Source of the DNA: Artocarpus heterophyllus
Lineage: Eukaryota > Streptophyta > Magnoliopsida > Rosales > Moraceae
Assembly: GCA_025403435.1 (NCBI GenBank)
Contig: CM046349.1
Span: 20,668,004-20,732,003 of the forward strand
DNA: 64,000 nt
Reading direction: 5' to 3'
Shown here: piece after piece, positions 1-10,379 of the stretch
Layout of the letters: each line of letters starts with the position of its first letter
How positions within the stretch are numbered: position 1 is the stretch's first letter
Made by a program: the position numbers and the translations under genes
Notes under the pieces: model-generated
The model's input: only the letters and a program-made list of their open reading frames with translations
What the model was told of the DNA's origin: nothing
Database searches by the model: none

Positions 1-1151
1 TGATGGTGAAAAGACTCCAGTAATGGGGTTTATCTATGAAGCTATGGACAAGGCAAAAGAAGAAATTGCAAAGGAATTGGGGGGACAAGAAGCTTCTTAT
101 AAGGAGATTTGGGACATTATTGATGAAAAGTGAGAGCGTCAGTTACATCATGATTTGCATGCTGCTGGGTACTACTTGAATCCTCAGTGCCATTATGACA
201 CGAACTTCCATTTAGATAAAGAGATCAAGATGGGTTTATATAAATGCATGGATAGGCTTGTCCCTAGCGAGGATTATATGAAGGTTGATGCTCAACTTGA
301 AGATTTTGATTTGAAGAAAGGAATGTTTGGCTTCAAAGCAGCACAAATGTCCTACACAACACGTTCTCCTGGTAAGATTTGACCCATATATTGTTAATTT
401 TAAAACTTAAATTTGATATAGTAAATTAGTATTAATTCATCCTTTTTTGTTGTTATTGTTGTAACCTAGAGCATTGGTGGTATCAATTTGGAGATGATAC
501 ACCAGAATTAAAAGCCTTTGCAATCAAAGTTCTAAGTCTTACTGCTTCAGCATTTGCATGTGAACGTAATTGGAGTGCGTTCAATCAAGTGCATACAAAG
601 AAAAGGAATCGATTGCATACCAGTAGAATGAACAAGTTGGTGTATGTTATGTTCAACAAGAGATTGAAAGGCAGATTCCTTAAGTTGAAGTCAAGGAACA
701 ATGGTGACGAGAAATTTGATCCTTTGCTTGTTAAAGACACGTCATCAGATAATGAATGGTTAATTGAACAAATTGAAGGAAATGGGCATGAAAATAGTAT
801 GAGTGGTGATGAGAATGAAGCAACAATTGAAGGGGATGAGGCAGGTGAAAGTTCAAGATCATCCAAAGGAAAGAAAAAGAGTGGCTCCTAATTAAAGTCA
901 ACTCTAACAACAATAGGTAATTATAGAGAATTACATAATTATGTTATTAGCTTATTACTTCATTGGTCACACAGATCACTCAAAATTTTATCAACATTGA
1001 TGTAGGAACTAAGAAGAAAATGGCGGTGATTGAAGAAGAGGAAGAACAAGAAGAAGATTGGAATGATGACGATGATATGGATTTGGAAGATAATAATGAT
1101 GAAGAAGATGAGGATGAGGACGAGGATGATGATCGAAACTTCAATTTTTGA
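1..1151 (+). pseudogene. hAT-family transposase, C-terminal part, with one nonsense codon
   Basis: This is the 3' end of a hAT DNA transposon transposase; the 5' part lies outside the window. Exon 1 (1-371) reads in one frame and carries the hAT signature PVMGFIYEAMDKAKEE, then QLHHDLHAAGYYLNP. A TGA at 131-133 sits where the family normally has Trp, so the reading frame is broken by one TGG-to-TGA change. A short intron (GT at 372-373, AG at 468-469) leads to exon 2 (470-891). Exon 2 encodes the hAT dimerisation domain (WWYQFGDDTPELKAF, then SAFACERNWSAF and the KRNRLHTSRMNKLVYV block) and a Ser/Lys-rich tail ending in TAA. A very acidic ORF at 963-1151 (long Glu/Asp runs, stop TGA at 1149-1151) may be a further 3' exon, because related proteins often end in an acidic stretch; that join is inferred. 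The domain identification is firm. Activity is not expected. Confidence 0.85.
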
Positions 1152-1270
1152 GGGCTTTGGACTTAAATTGCTTCGTGTGTATTTTTTTGTTATGGCATAA
1201 ACTAAGTGTATCTTTTATTTGTTATGACATGTTTATGAATTTTATTCAATTTTATGATTTTTTTTTCATT

Positions 1271-1330
1271 CGAGGCTTACGCCTCGCCTCGATTAGACAA
1301 ATCGCCTCAGTTCCCGTTTACGCCTTTTAA
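1271..1330. repeat. GC-rich palindromic end sequence of the hAT element
   Basis: Just downstream of the hAT coding remains is a short block with the palindromic word GAGGCTTACGCCTC followed by CGCCTCG and further CGCCT words, in otherwise AT-rich DNA. Plant hAT elements often end in such GAGGCG/CGCCTC clusters. This is probably the right terminal or subterminal region. The partner end is outside the window, so the exact terminus and target duplication cannot be tested. Confidence 0.5.
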
Positions 1331-2457
1331 AACATTGATCAAAATTACATCAGTAAGTGCCATATTGCCACCAATATTTGGCAATTCATATCGCTTGAGA
1401 ACACCTACTAGTAAAATGGTATGGAAATTATTTGATTTTAGTTCTCTGCAGTGTATGCACCATTGTTTTTTAATATATATGGTCTTAGCTTCCGCACAAC
1501 AATGTAAAGCTTCTAGTTGTTTTACATATTGAATGTCAAATTAGGGTATTGCTAAATAAATTATGGTAATTTTTTTCCTGACGTGTTGAACAGGTTAGAA
1601 ACTTCCAAAATGAATTACAAATGTCCTTAGTATTAGGAAAATGATCGGTGGTGGTGTGATTATGATGAATTTGAAAAGAAAAATTTAACGTTATTCGATC
1701 AGCCTATTACTTGAAGGTTGGAATAAACTGACAAAATTTTGCAGCCCTTAGATTACACTCTCTTCTTCATGGCAATGTTGTTGATTAGTTAAACATTACT
1801 TAGCCTATTGTCTATCAGGTTAGAGGTTTGGATAGGCTACAGCCCCACCTTTCATTAGTTAAAATTATGGAGGACTTTTTTTGTCAACCCTATATCTGGC
1901 AAAAAAAAATCAATTAGAAAGGATAAGGCATGCAATCTTACTGTACACATGGCTATGTGCATATGAATATGATTGGTCGATATAAAGAAGATACACCTAA
2001 TATGTGTATACTAACTAGATATAGTGTTGATGAGTTTCTCATGACTTATGCTGCATAAGGGTGGTTTGTTGGAGAAGAGGTTTACAATAGTGGTGTGGCC
2101 ACTTCCATTAGTATTTCTTTCGCTAGTATATTTCTAAAAACTTTATTTGTTCACAAAAAAAAAACCAAAAAAAAAGTTGGTATATATGCTAACTCATATT
2201 TACCAAATTACAGCATACCCAAAGCTGAACATTTTAGACACCTAAATTCATTGTCTATGATATACATGTGTATTTGATTCAGTTGTTACTCTTGCAATGT
2301 TTCTTTGTTCTGTTTAGGTTAGAATTTTTAATAGCATCTTTTGATTGAACTAGAAACAAAGCCTTGCCTAAACATCATTATTTATATGTTTTTGTAGTTA
2401 GATAACTTAAAGGCTTCGTTACTAATTTATTTCGATATTGGAGGACATTGGAAAAAG
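1331..2457. other. Non-coding spacer between hAT and MULE remains
   Basis: AT-rich DNA with only short chance ORFs and a small A-rich stretch near 2150-2175. No recognisable domain was seen. The last few hundred bases could hold the 5' region of the Mutator-like element that follows, but no terminal inverted repeat was found. Confidence 0.6.
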
Positions 2458-4702
2458 TTGGAAACTTGTAGGGTGTGGTGTAAGGGGCAAAGTGAAATGA
2501 AAGGAATTATGTTAGAAGAAGAGAATCCTAAGTTTAGCATGTTAATTAACAAGATTTGTACAAAAGTTGAAATTGGTCATAGAAATAAGTCATTGAAGAT
2601 AACCTACGTGCTGCCAAAACACTTAGATAAGATGAAGCTTATTAGAATTACTAATGATGATGACTTGTTAGTTTTTAAGGGGTTACTTAAGTACAGTGGT
2701 AGCACAATGCCTCTACATGTTCAGGTGGAAGAAGCAGAAGATATGAATTCTGTTAAACAGGAGATTGTAGTTTGAGAAGAGATTGCCTCGGCTCCTACTA
2801 ATGAAGAAGAAATTCAAAGAAATCCGCCAGATGATGAAGTTTTTGATTGTGATTTTGTTGATGTAGCTTTAGACAAGAATGCCTCAACTCTTAACGCTAT
2901 GGGTCCACTGCCTCCACCACAACCACTCATGATTTTAAATGAAAGAGAAGTCGGATCATCCTCAACTTTGAATAGTTTTACATTCAATGGTGGGTCTAAT
3001 TTACAAGTTGGTGACCACTTAAAAAGCAAGAGAGTTAAGGATGAAACTTCATGTTATAACTTTAAAAGGAAGGTTCAATTTTTTAACAAAAAAATCAAAC
3101 AAAAATTTGCTTGTAGTGGAGCGTGTGGATCCACATTATAAGTGGCATGTTTGGGCATGTAAGTTGTCATTGTCAAACATGTTTATTATTCATAAGTACT
3201 ATAGGATTCACTCTTGCTCGCTAGAAAAACATTCATCAAAGCACAGGCAAGCATCATACTCTGTTATTGGGGAGTGCATCAAAAGTCAATTTGTAGGGAT
3301 ACCATAGGGTCCATGGCCTAAATCAATACGGAATTATGTTTGTAGTGAATTTGGAATGGAGTTTAGTTACTACAAAGGTTGGATGGCTCATCAGCATGCA
3401 ATTAACCTCGTAAGGGGTATGACCGAGGAAAGTTTTGCCATCCTTCCATTGTACTATCATATGCTCAAGTCTGTAAACCACGACACTATTACCCACATTA
3501 AGGTAGACGATTCAAACATGTTTAAATATCTTTTTGTGGCACATGGAACTTGCATACGAGAATTTGTTTGCATAAGGAAAGTAATAGTTATCGATGGAAC
3601 GTTTCTGAAGGGAAAATTTGGAGGCATGCTATTTGTGGCCACTGCTCAAGACAGTGAACGTTGTAGTTATCCCATCGCTTAGGGGATTGTGGACAAAGAA
3701 AATGATGCATCTTGGACATGGTTCTTCTCAAAGTTGAAGGAAGTTGTGAAAGATTACGAAGATTTAGTTTTCATATCTGATAGGCATCAAAGTATTAAAA
3801 AGGTTGTTGAGACAGTTTATGAGTTAGCACGCCATGGCTATGGCACATTTCATGTGGTGCAGAACATCAAAGCTACCTTCCATTCTAGCAGTGTTTTATC
3901 GTTGTTCTTTAAAGCTACTAATGCTTATCAAATTGATGAGTTCGATATCTTTTTCAAGGATCTTTGTTTTGATTATCCACGCGTTGGGAGATACCTACAA
4001 GAGCAAGTTGGCAATGAGAATTGGTCTCGTGCTCATTTTAAAGGAAATAGATAGGATATTATGGCCTCAAACCTTGCTGAATCATTGAATGGAATGCTCG
4101 AAGATGTTAAAGATAACCTTGTTGTTGCCTTGTTAGGTTATGTGTTAGGAACAATGTCTATGTGGTTTAATGAAAGGCGGACCAATGCCATTGTTACTAC
4201 CTCAGTTTTGACACCGACAAATGAGAACATACTCCATAACAGGTATGACAAAGTTGGATTTTTATTAGCCAACAAGCTCAATATTGATCAGTACCACATT
4301 ATAGGTGGAGAGGTTTCTACAATAGTGAACATTAGACTGAGAACTTGTACTGGTCGCGTGTTCAACGTAGATCATATGCCATGTGAACATGCAATTGTAG
4401 CTTGTGAGAAGGCAAAAACATCCGTTTATGAATTATGTTCACATTATTACGAGACGAATACATTGGTTAATGCATATGTAGAGACAATTTATGCTATACC
4501 AGATTCGGACCAATGGGAGATTCCTGATGATGTTAGGGAAATACACATTTTACTGCCTAATGTTAGGCAAAGACGCTGTAGATCAAAACAAAAAAGAATT
4601 CCAAGTACAGGTGAGAGCACCAAGCAAAAAAGAAATAAATGCGCTAGATGCGGACAATACGGGCATTATCAAAAGACTTGTAGGAATGCGCCAATATCTT
4701 GA
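2458..4702 (+). pseudogene. Mutator-like element (MULE) transposase, degraded
   Basis: A MuDR-type transposase in nearly correct domain order but not translatable. Part 1 (2458-2772) is a PB1-like N-terminal region. The frame then shifts once between about 3060 and 3140, and later parts read in a second frame. Next come a MuDR-type zinc-binding region (HVWACKLS, then HSCS) and the MULE transposase core (RNase H-like DDE fold). Its acidic residues can be placed: Asp in VIDGTFLKGKFGG, Asp in FISDRHQSIKK and Glu in NLAESLNG. A SWIM zinc finger (about 4340-4460, ending HMPCEHAIVAC) and a CCHC knuckle (CARCGQYGHYQKTC, about 4639-4680) close the protein. Stops interrupt it at 2773, 3305, 3680 and 4052. 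The convergent DUF1985 pseudogene to the right fits the class of plant MULEs that carry such a second gene. Confidence 0.9.
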
Positions 4703-4870
4703 TTTCGTTTGTTGCTAAGAGATAATGAATTTTTATGTTTTCAATGAATTAATTGTTAATTGTTCCATTTAATATCATTATTGTCTTGTTCCATATTGTT
4801 CTATATAGTGTTTCTTCATATTTTGATTAAATTAAGTTGTTATGTTGCCGGAATTTACAAAACTTATAAA

Positions 4871-5397
4871 TTGAACAGGGTCGATATGGGGCCTGCATGG
4901 TATCGACCTCCTTATAATGCCGTTGAATGAGATGTACAAGTACAAAAAAAAAGGTCAATGTGGGGTTTGCATGGTATCAACCTCCTTACAATGCTGTTGA
5001 CTGAGATGTACAAGTACAAAAGAACAGTGGTCGATATAGGGTTTTCATCGTATCAACCTCCTTATAATGTTGTCCTTTTTATAATGCTATTGATTGAGAT
5101 GTACAAGTACAAAAGAACAGGGTCGATATGGGGTCTACATGGTATTGACCTCCTTAAAATGCTTTTGACTAAGGTGTACAAGTAGAAACGAACAGGGTCG
5201 ATATGGGGTCTACATGGTATCGATCTCCTTATAATGCTATTGAATAAGATATACAACTACAAAAGAATAGGGTCGATTTGGGGAGATGTACAAGTACAAA
5301 AGAACAGGGTGGAAATGGGGTGTACATGGTATCGACCCCCTTATAATGAAATTGCATGTGCAAAGGGGTCGATATGAGGTCTATATGGTATCTACCT
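4871..5397 (+). repeat. Tandem minisatellite, ~75 bp unit
   Basis: About seven head-to-tail units begin near 4877, 4951, 5029, 5121, 5196, 5271 and 5308. Each starts with GGTCGATATGGGGTCTACAT or a close variant, continues with GGTATCGACCTCCTTATAAT and ends in a GAGATGTACAAGTACAAAAG-like stretch. One unit (5271) is shortened to about 37 bp, and the unit at 5029 has an internal duplication of the TTATAATG segment. The array starts about 170 bp after the MULE stop codon. ORFs predicted here are by-products of the repeat period. Confidence 0.9.
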
Positions 5398-6200
5398 TGC
5401 TCGACACATGCAGACCCCATGTAGATACCAAGTAGACCCATGTAGGGCATGGGTGTAGATCCCATGTCAGTCCCATGTAGACCTTGGTGTCTTCTTAAGT
5501 AAAAATTCACCTAATCGTACATAACTATACAATTGTCATATTTTAAGAAAAATTATACATGTGGGATTTCTCTACTTGTTCCACGCTTAAGAATCATTGC
5601 ATAAGAAGGAACATTTTCAAAAGAACATTATCTTCCTACTCTTTAATATTTAACCCATTACGAGGATGAGAGTTAACACATGAGATTAAAAAATATACAA
5701 ATATAACATTTTAGATGGACATGTCAAGTTAGACTCACTCTAAAGCTTGAGTCGATATGGGTTGATACAGGGTCAACATAAGGCCTACACAATTATACAT
5801 TCAGGTTTATTAGAATTATATGAGGTCAATATGGGTCGATACAGGTTCGACATAGGGTCTACACATGTAGACCTCTTATCGACCCCATATCGACCTCATT
5901 TTTTATTTAAAATATTTTTTGAATTTGTAAGGGATATTGTCAAAATATATTAGTTTACTAATAAACACTTATTAACAAAAATCATTACTTTCATTATGCA
6001 ACAAGCTCAATATTAATGAGTTCCACGTTGTAGGTGGACAGGTTTTTGCAATTGTGAACATTAGACCCCATGTAGATATAGGTTCGACATAAGGTCTACA
6101 CATATAGACCTTATATCGACCCCATATCAACCTCACATCGACCTCAATTTTTATTTAAAATATTTTTTGAATTTGTAAGGGATATTGTCAAAATTTCAAG
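5398..6200. repeat. Hairpin-forming repeats of the GGTCGATAT/GTCTACA family
   Basis: The words of the preceding minisatellite recur in both orientations. At 5822-5841 a GAGGTCAATATGGGTCGATA arm faces its near reverse complement at 5877-5898, with an inner arm around TCTACACATGTAGA. A second, similar block at 6065-6140 has an AGGTCTACACATATAGACCT core. Both blocks are followed by the same ~50 bp sequence (TTTATTTAAAATATTTTTTG and onward; about 5903-5948 and 6147-6192). The block as a whole has therefore been duplicated with a spacing of about 244 bp. Confidence 0.8.
6000..6066 (+). repeat. 67 bp fragment of the MULE ORF inserted among hairpin repeats
   Basis: This stretch matches 4271-4337 of the MULE transposase pseudogene at most positions (starts AACAAGCTCAATATT, ends GTGAACATTAGAC) without gaps. 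It lies between the two hairpin blocks. It is a displaced, diverged copy of the segment just upstream of the SWIM-finger coding region. Confidence 0.85.
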
Positions 6201-6650
6201 CTGGGGCCGTCAAATGCCCCAACTGAAGTTTTCATTATGCGGAGTGTGTCAATTCTCCATAACCAAAAAAATATTTGTTTACAAATAAACACATATTTTA
6301 AAAAAATTAGTACTTTCATTTTGCAATATTAGTTTACAAAGTTTGTCAATCCTCCATAACTGTTTGCACAAAATATAGCAAAGTTGCTCTGTTTTTTTCT
6401 CCAAAAAAATTTTGACAGCATAATGACTTATATTAAACAATATCCAAAACCTACAAACACAATCCAAACAACTACAAAACCTGCAAACATAATCCAAACA
6501 ATTACTTAGTTCTTTATAAATATGACAAAGCTATAATCATTTTCTTCTAGGATCAGTATATGGAGTTTGCATATATTGTGATCTTTTCTAATCCTCTGCA
6601 GTATATGTTGTCTTAGCGGTCTTTATATTTGTAGTGGCTCTGGTTCTTCA
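6201..6650. other. AT-rich spacer, no gene recognised
   Basis: It contains a 72-codon - strand ORF (6497-6279) with an internally repeated Cys/Phe-rich word, which looks like translated non-coding repeat. No domain was recognised. Confidence 0.5.
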
Positions 6651-6995
6651 TCATATACCACTATATTGGTGCAATGTGAAAAGAAGGTGTGCGAGGCGAG
6701 GAAGGAACGGATGGTGTACGACATAGATCAGGCATGACCATATTACGAGGTTAGGGCGAAGCTTCCTTAGGTGAGCTTTAGGTTCAGGAGTAATGTGAGG
6801 TGAGGGAATAAAAGGTGATTCATCTTTAGGCAAGGGCATAGTGTGAGGCTGAGTCGTAGTGTGAGGTAAGGGACAAGATGAGAGAGATAAGTTTGGCAAT
6901 CCTTCTTTATGCAGGGGTGTACTACGCGGCTGAGGCATAGTAAACCCATCATAACCCTCACTGTAATGATGCTCTTGATGTCCCATTGATAGCAT
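6651..6995 (-). other. Pro/His-rich - strand ORF, possible downstream exon of the DUF1985 gene
   Basis: A 114-codon open frame, rich in Pro, His, Ser and Leu, lies just downstream of and on the same strand as the DUF1985 pseudogene. Proteins of that class often have low-complexity linkers between DUF1985 and a C-terminal Ulp1-type protease. No C48 protease motif is visible here. It may be a linker exon or chance. Confidence 0.3.
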
Positions 6996-7040
6996 AATTT
7001 CTAACCAATGTTTGAATTGGTCAGAAATATGCTATTTCAA

Positions 7041-8110
7041 CTACTCAAACCCCAAAGCCATTTCTCTTCTCATGGCTTCTTGCTCTTTCCTGATGGTTTT
7101 TACCTCACTCTCAAGCCGCACTACCCTAGGAGGAGCATCCTGATGTTTAGAAGTTGATGGCATATCTTGATCAATGGAGGGAGAAACATGTTCCAGATGC
7201 TTATGGCCAAAAACTACGCGCTTGCCCCGATCAAGAATCCCAGTCAACTTGCTTATAATTGGATCAATATGGTCTTATAGGAAAATACTTAAACCAAAAT
7301 TAAATTTTAGATCAAATATTATATCAAATATAAAATGATAAATGTGATATCAAATACAAACTAATATATAAATTACTCATGTTTAATTACCTTAAATGGA
7401 TATATAAATCCATTGAAAGTGAATGTTGCATTGCTGGAGCCGCACTTACTCCTTATATCCTTTTTTAGTTGCTTGACTGAATACTTAAAGGACTTTTGGC
7501 CCCAAGGATAGGCACAGAAAGCATCTATGTGATCGACCAAAGTTAGGAACTATGCTTTGATTTTTATGCAATTTTTGTCGTTGGACATCAAAACACCAAC
7601 GACAAAAATCAAAGCTGTTATCTTCCTCTTCTCTAAATTGTCTACGGCTTCAATGTCTAGTTCCATTTTCTCGATAACATCATAGATGGAAATTTCTGTG
7701 TTCTTTGGCTAATGCCTATGCATAAAAGGTAGAGTACCATCATCCTTATCCTCCTCATCCCCCTCATCCTCATTGCCTTCGTCAACAATAGGATACTCAT
7801 TAGCCCAACATAATCCTATTAGCAACACAAAATCCTTCAACGTGTACCTAACTGGAACACGATTAACCAACATCCAAAATTCATTCTCAGAGCTCACTGC
7901 TACCATCCGCAACACCAGTGATCACAACAACTGGCCAAAGTGTTGAAAATTTTTGGCCATGTCTAATACATGGTCAAATTGGGTGCCTCTGAACCACTAC
8001 AGATTGTATGGGTCTAGATGGGCTATAATGAACTTTGCATAATACTCATGTTTTAATTTCTTCGATACTCTACAATCGTAGTGCTCCTTAGTCCTCAACA
8101 CCATGTCTAG
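7041..8110 (-). pseudogene. DUF1985 protein of a Mutator-like element, degraded
   Basis: Read from 8110 leftwards, the translation shows the usual DUF1985 order. It starts with KHEYYAKFIIAHLDP, an FGQLL block and NEFWMLVNRVPVRYTLKDF followed by VLLIGL. After an acidic linker (7790-7735) come a hydrophobic block and the conserved AYPWGQKSFKYSVKQLKKDI. A plausible intron (minus-strand donor near 7393, acceptor near 7275) leads to a last exon (7274-7041) with a Lys/Arg/Glu-rich, probably coiled-coil end (EVKTIRKEQEAMRREMALGF). At least four in-frame stops lie in exon 1, for example after HLDPYNL, after FGQLL and near 7715. DUF1985 proteins are mostly carried by plant MULEs together with a Ulp1-like SUMO protease domain; that protease part was not found. 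The gene converges on the MULE transposase. Confidence 0.75.
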
Positions 8111-8879
8111 TCTTAGAGGCTATAACGTGTTTCAAAAAAGCTAACATTAGTTAAATCAAGAGCAAGCATTTGAAAGCCAACATTAGTAAAATCAGGCATG
8201 AATTATCATGTAGTTAAGGCTATTGTAGTGCCAAACAGCCCCATTCCATGCATATCAGAAGGAGATGTTCATCTTAATAAATTATTGCATTAACCTTAAA
8301 ACAACATTAGGTAATTTAATACACTTCAACGGTTTTTCTTTGTTATGTTTCATACTCAGACTTTGTGAGCACAGAAAAGTCTAGGAATCATATTCCCTTG
8401 TTGATTATTAGAAATACCTAGCATTTTATACCTTTGTCTAGTTACAATTTTACATACCCATTAACTAATTAAAACGTCTGCTTAATTAAGTCATTTGAAT
8501 TTGCTTTCAACCTACATGACTAGACGGGTGGGGACCAAAATGTGTGGATATGTTGGTGAATTGGGCTGATTTAGAAATGATCCAACATACAGTCACTTTG
8601 TGGATGGACTTTTTTTTCATTTTGTTCGAAATTCATGTTATTATTGAAGGGCAAGACAATGACTGATGTGGAAGATGATATGCACCTCCTACCATAATTA
8701 TGATTGGGACACGGTTCATGAATCTTTCATGTGAATGCATTGACTAATAATAAACCACTCTTTGTTACTAATTAACCATTGATTATATATTTAGCTTCTA
8801 AAAAATTCCTTCCATAAACAGACCCAAAACTAATGTAGGGAACTATAGGATTTACAGCTTACTAGATTATGTGCAGAAA
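8111..8879. other. Spacer, no gene recognised
   Basis: Moderately AT-rich DNA upstream of the - strand DUF1985 pseudogene. It may hold that gene's former promoter, but no motif could be singled out. Confidence 0.5.
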
Positions 8880-9035
8880 AATAAGGGTGCTTGGATCAAT
8901 ATGGGTTGATGAAGGGCCTACATATGTAGACCTCATATCGACCCCATTTTACATTTGCAGCAATAAGGGTCGACATAGGTCAATATAGGGTCTCCATATT
9001 TAGACCCCTTTTAGACCCCATATCAACCCCACAAC
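8880..9035. repeat. Outlying hairpin block of the GGTCGATAT/GTCTACA family
   Basis: The repeat words of 4871-6160 reappear after a gap of about 2.7 kb. They form an inverted pair around CTACATATGTAG (about 8919-8930) with outer arms CAATATGGGTTGAT and ATATCGACCCCAT, then a second inverted pair ending in GACCCCATATCAACCCC. It lies beyond the DUF1985 pseudogene. The repeat family therefore flanks that gene on both sides. Confidence 0.75.
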
Positions 9036-9985
9036 AACGTTCCCAAGCCCATCAAGATGGGCGTTTCTCCGTTTTTTAGCCAAAAAAATTGGGAACAAAT
9101 TCATACTTCCATTGCCCGTCCATAACAGTTCACAATTTCAAAAATTAAAAACACTATGAACATTACGGGGTGTTTTAAAATTTAATCTGTCAATGGGATG
9201 CCTTTATTTGTTTTTAAAAAATCAACCAGAGAGATTTATATAACATAACAGGCGTAGTATATATACCTAAATAAAATATTTGTGTTGGTCGTGCAGAGAT
9301 AAAGGTTTGCTGCATTGCCTCTATTTTTCTTTTTTGTTTGTGTGTTGTGAAAGTTGTTTTCCAATGTTTTGTTTTTGTTTTGATTTTCCATTTTAACTTT
9401 CTCTTTTGCTTGCTTATCCAATGCCATGCAATGCAATGTTAACCCAATTTCCAAACCAAAATCAAAACAATCACATACAAACACTAATATTCTTTTGATC
9501 AGACTGAAAATGAAATTTCATTATCTATGGGTCATCTCCATTGGGTCGTCGATCGTGGCTTGCTTCATCTAATGACGTGAACGGAACGGGGAACGGATGT
9601 CAATGAGTGTTGATGTTGATGCACGTGGCCTTCTGGTTTGGAGGTGACAATCGTCCAAGCAGAGATATGCCTGAGCAAAACAGAGCTGGAAGAGGGGAAG
9701 AAAGACAAACAACTGGAGTTTGAGCGTGAGAGTTGGGACAAGAAGAGATAAAGAACTGGGGAGAGTTTGGGTGCCGAGGAAGAAAAAAACTTCTAAGATT
9801 AGGGAGGGCTGTGAATTAAGGTAGGGGAGTTTAGGTCAAATTTTGGGAAAAATTTAGGCTTTGCAATTGAAAAGGAGAGGGCATGCTAACATGTAGGAGC
9901 TAGAATGGATAAAAAGATGCCACGTAGGGAACAAGTGGGACATGTCAGCCACTTTTTTGTGTCAAAAGAGGGATTTTTAAAAGGA
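9036..9985. other. Spacer, no gene recognised
   Basis: No conserved coding signal was seen. Around 9540-9960 the DNA is purine-rich and less AT-biased, and a CCACGTAGGG word occurs near 9920. This could be transcribed or regulatory sequence, but nothing supports a specific call. Confidence 0.4.
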
Positions 9986-9989
9986 GCCT

Positions 9990-10215
9990 TCTGGGGAAAT
10001 TTTTTTTGATAAATGGTCCTTTTTTTATATAATTTTTGGCACAAAAAAAAGACTTTTTAAACATCAAAACGGTTTTTTTTTTTTATTTTGTTAAGATTTC
10101 TTATCCTGTTACAATTATTTTTCTTATTTTTTTTAAAAAATTAAAACAATTTATCTATATAAAAAAATATATATTTTAATTTTTTTAAAAAAATATCATT
10201 TACCCAATTAGAAAT
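9990..10215. mobile_element. Candidate MITE with GATAAATGGTCC-type ends
   Basis: The left end reads GATAAATGGTCCTTTTTTTA. The right end, as reverse complement, reads GGTAAATGATATTTTTTTAA. The interior is almost pure A/T. A related sequence appears at about 44935-45150. The homopolymers make the alignment weak. Confidence 0.4.
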
Positions 10216-10379
10216 TTTGTTTGGCCTTTCGTCAAAATCTGCCAAAAAATTCTGAGTGAGGTGTTTCTACAAATTTTTCCCCAAAAGAAATACCTGAGCT
10301 CATAATGCCCCGAGCCTAAAAAACAAAACCTTTACTCGATCACAGCCCTAAATTTCCCCTCCCATTTCTTCGAAATTTT

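Noticed and set aside
4958..5510. Repetitive ORFs on both strands
   Set aside because: They result from the 75 bp minisatellite, whose period is a multiple of three. No independent protein evidence exists.
6279..6497. Cys/Phe-rich - strand ORF as a small secreted peptide
   Set aside because: The Cys words come from a repeated nucleotide segment. There is no signal peptide at the start and no flanking gene structure.
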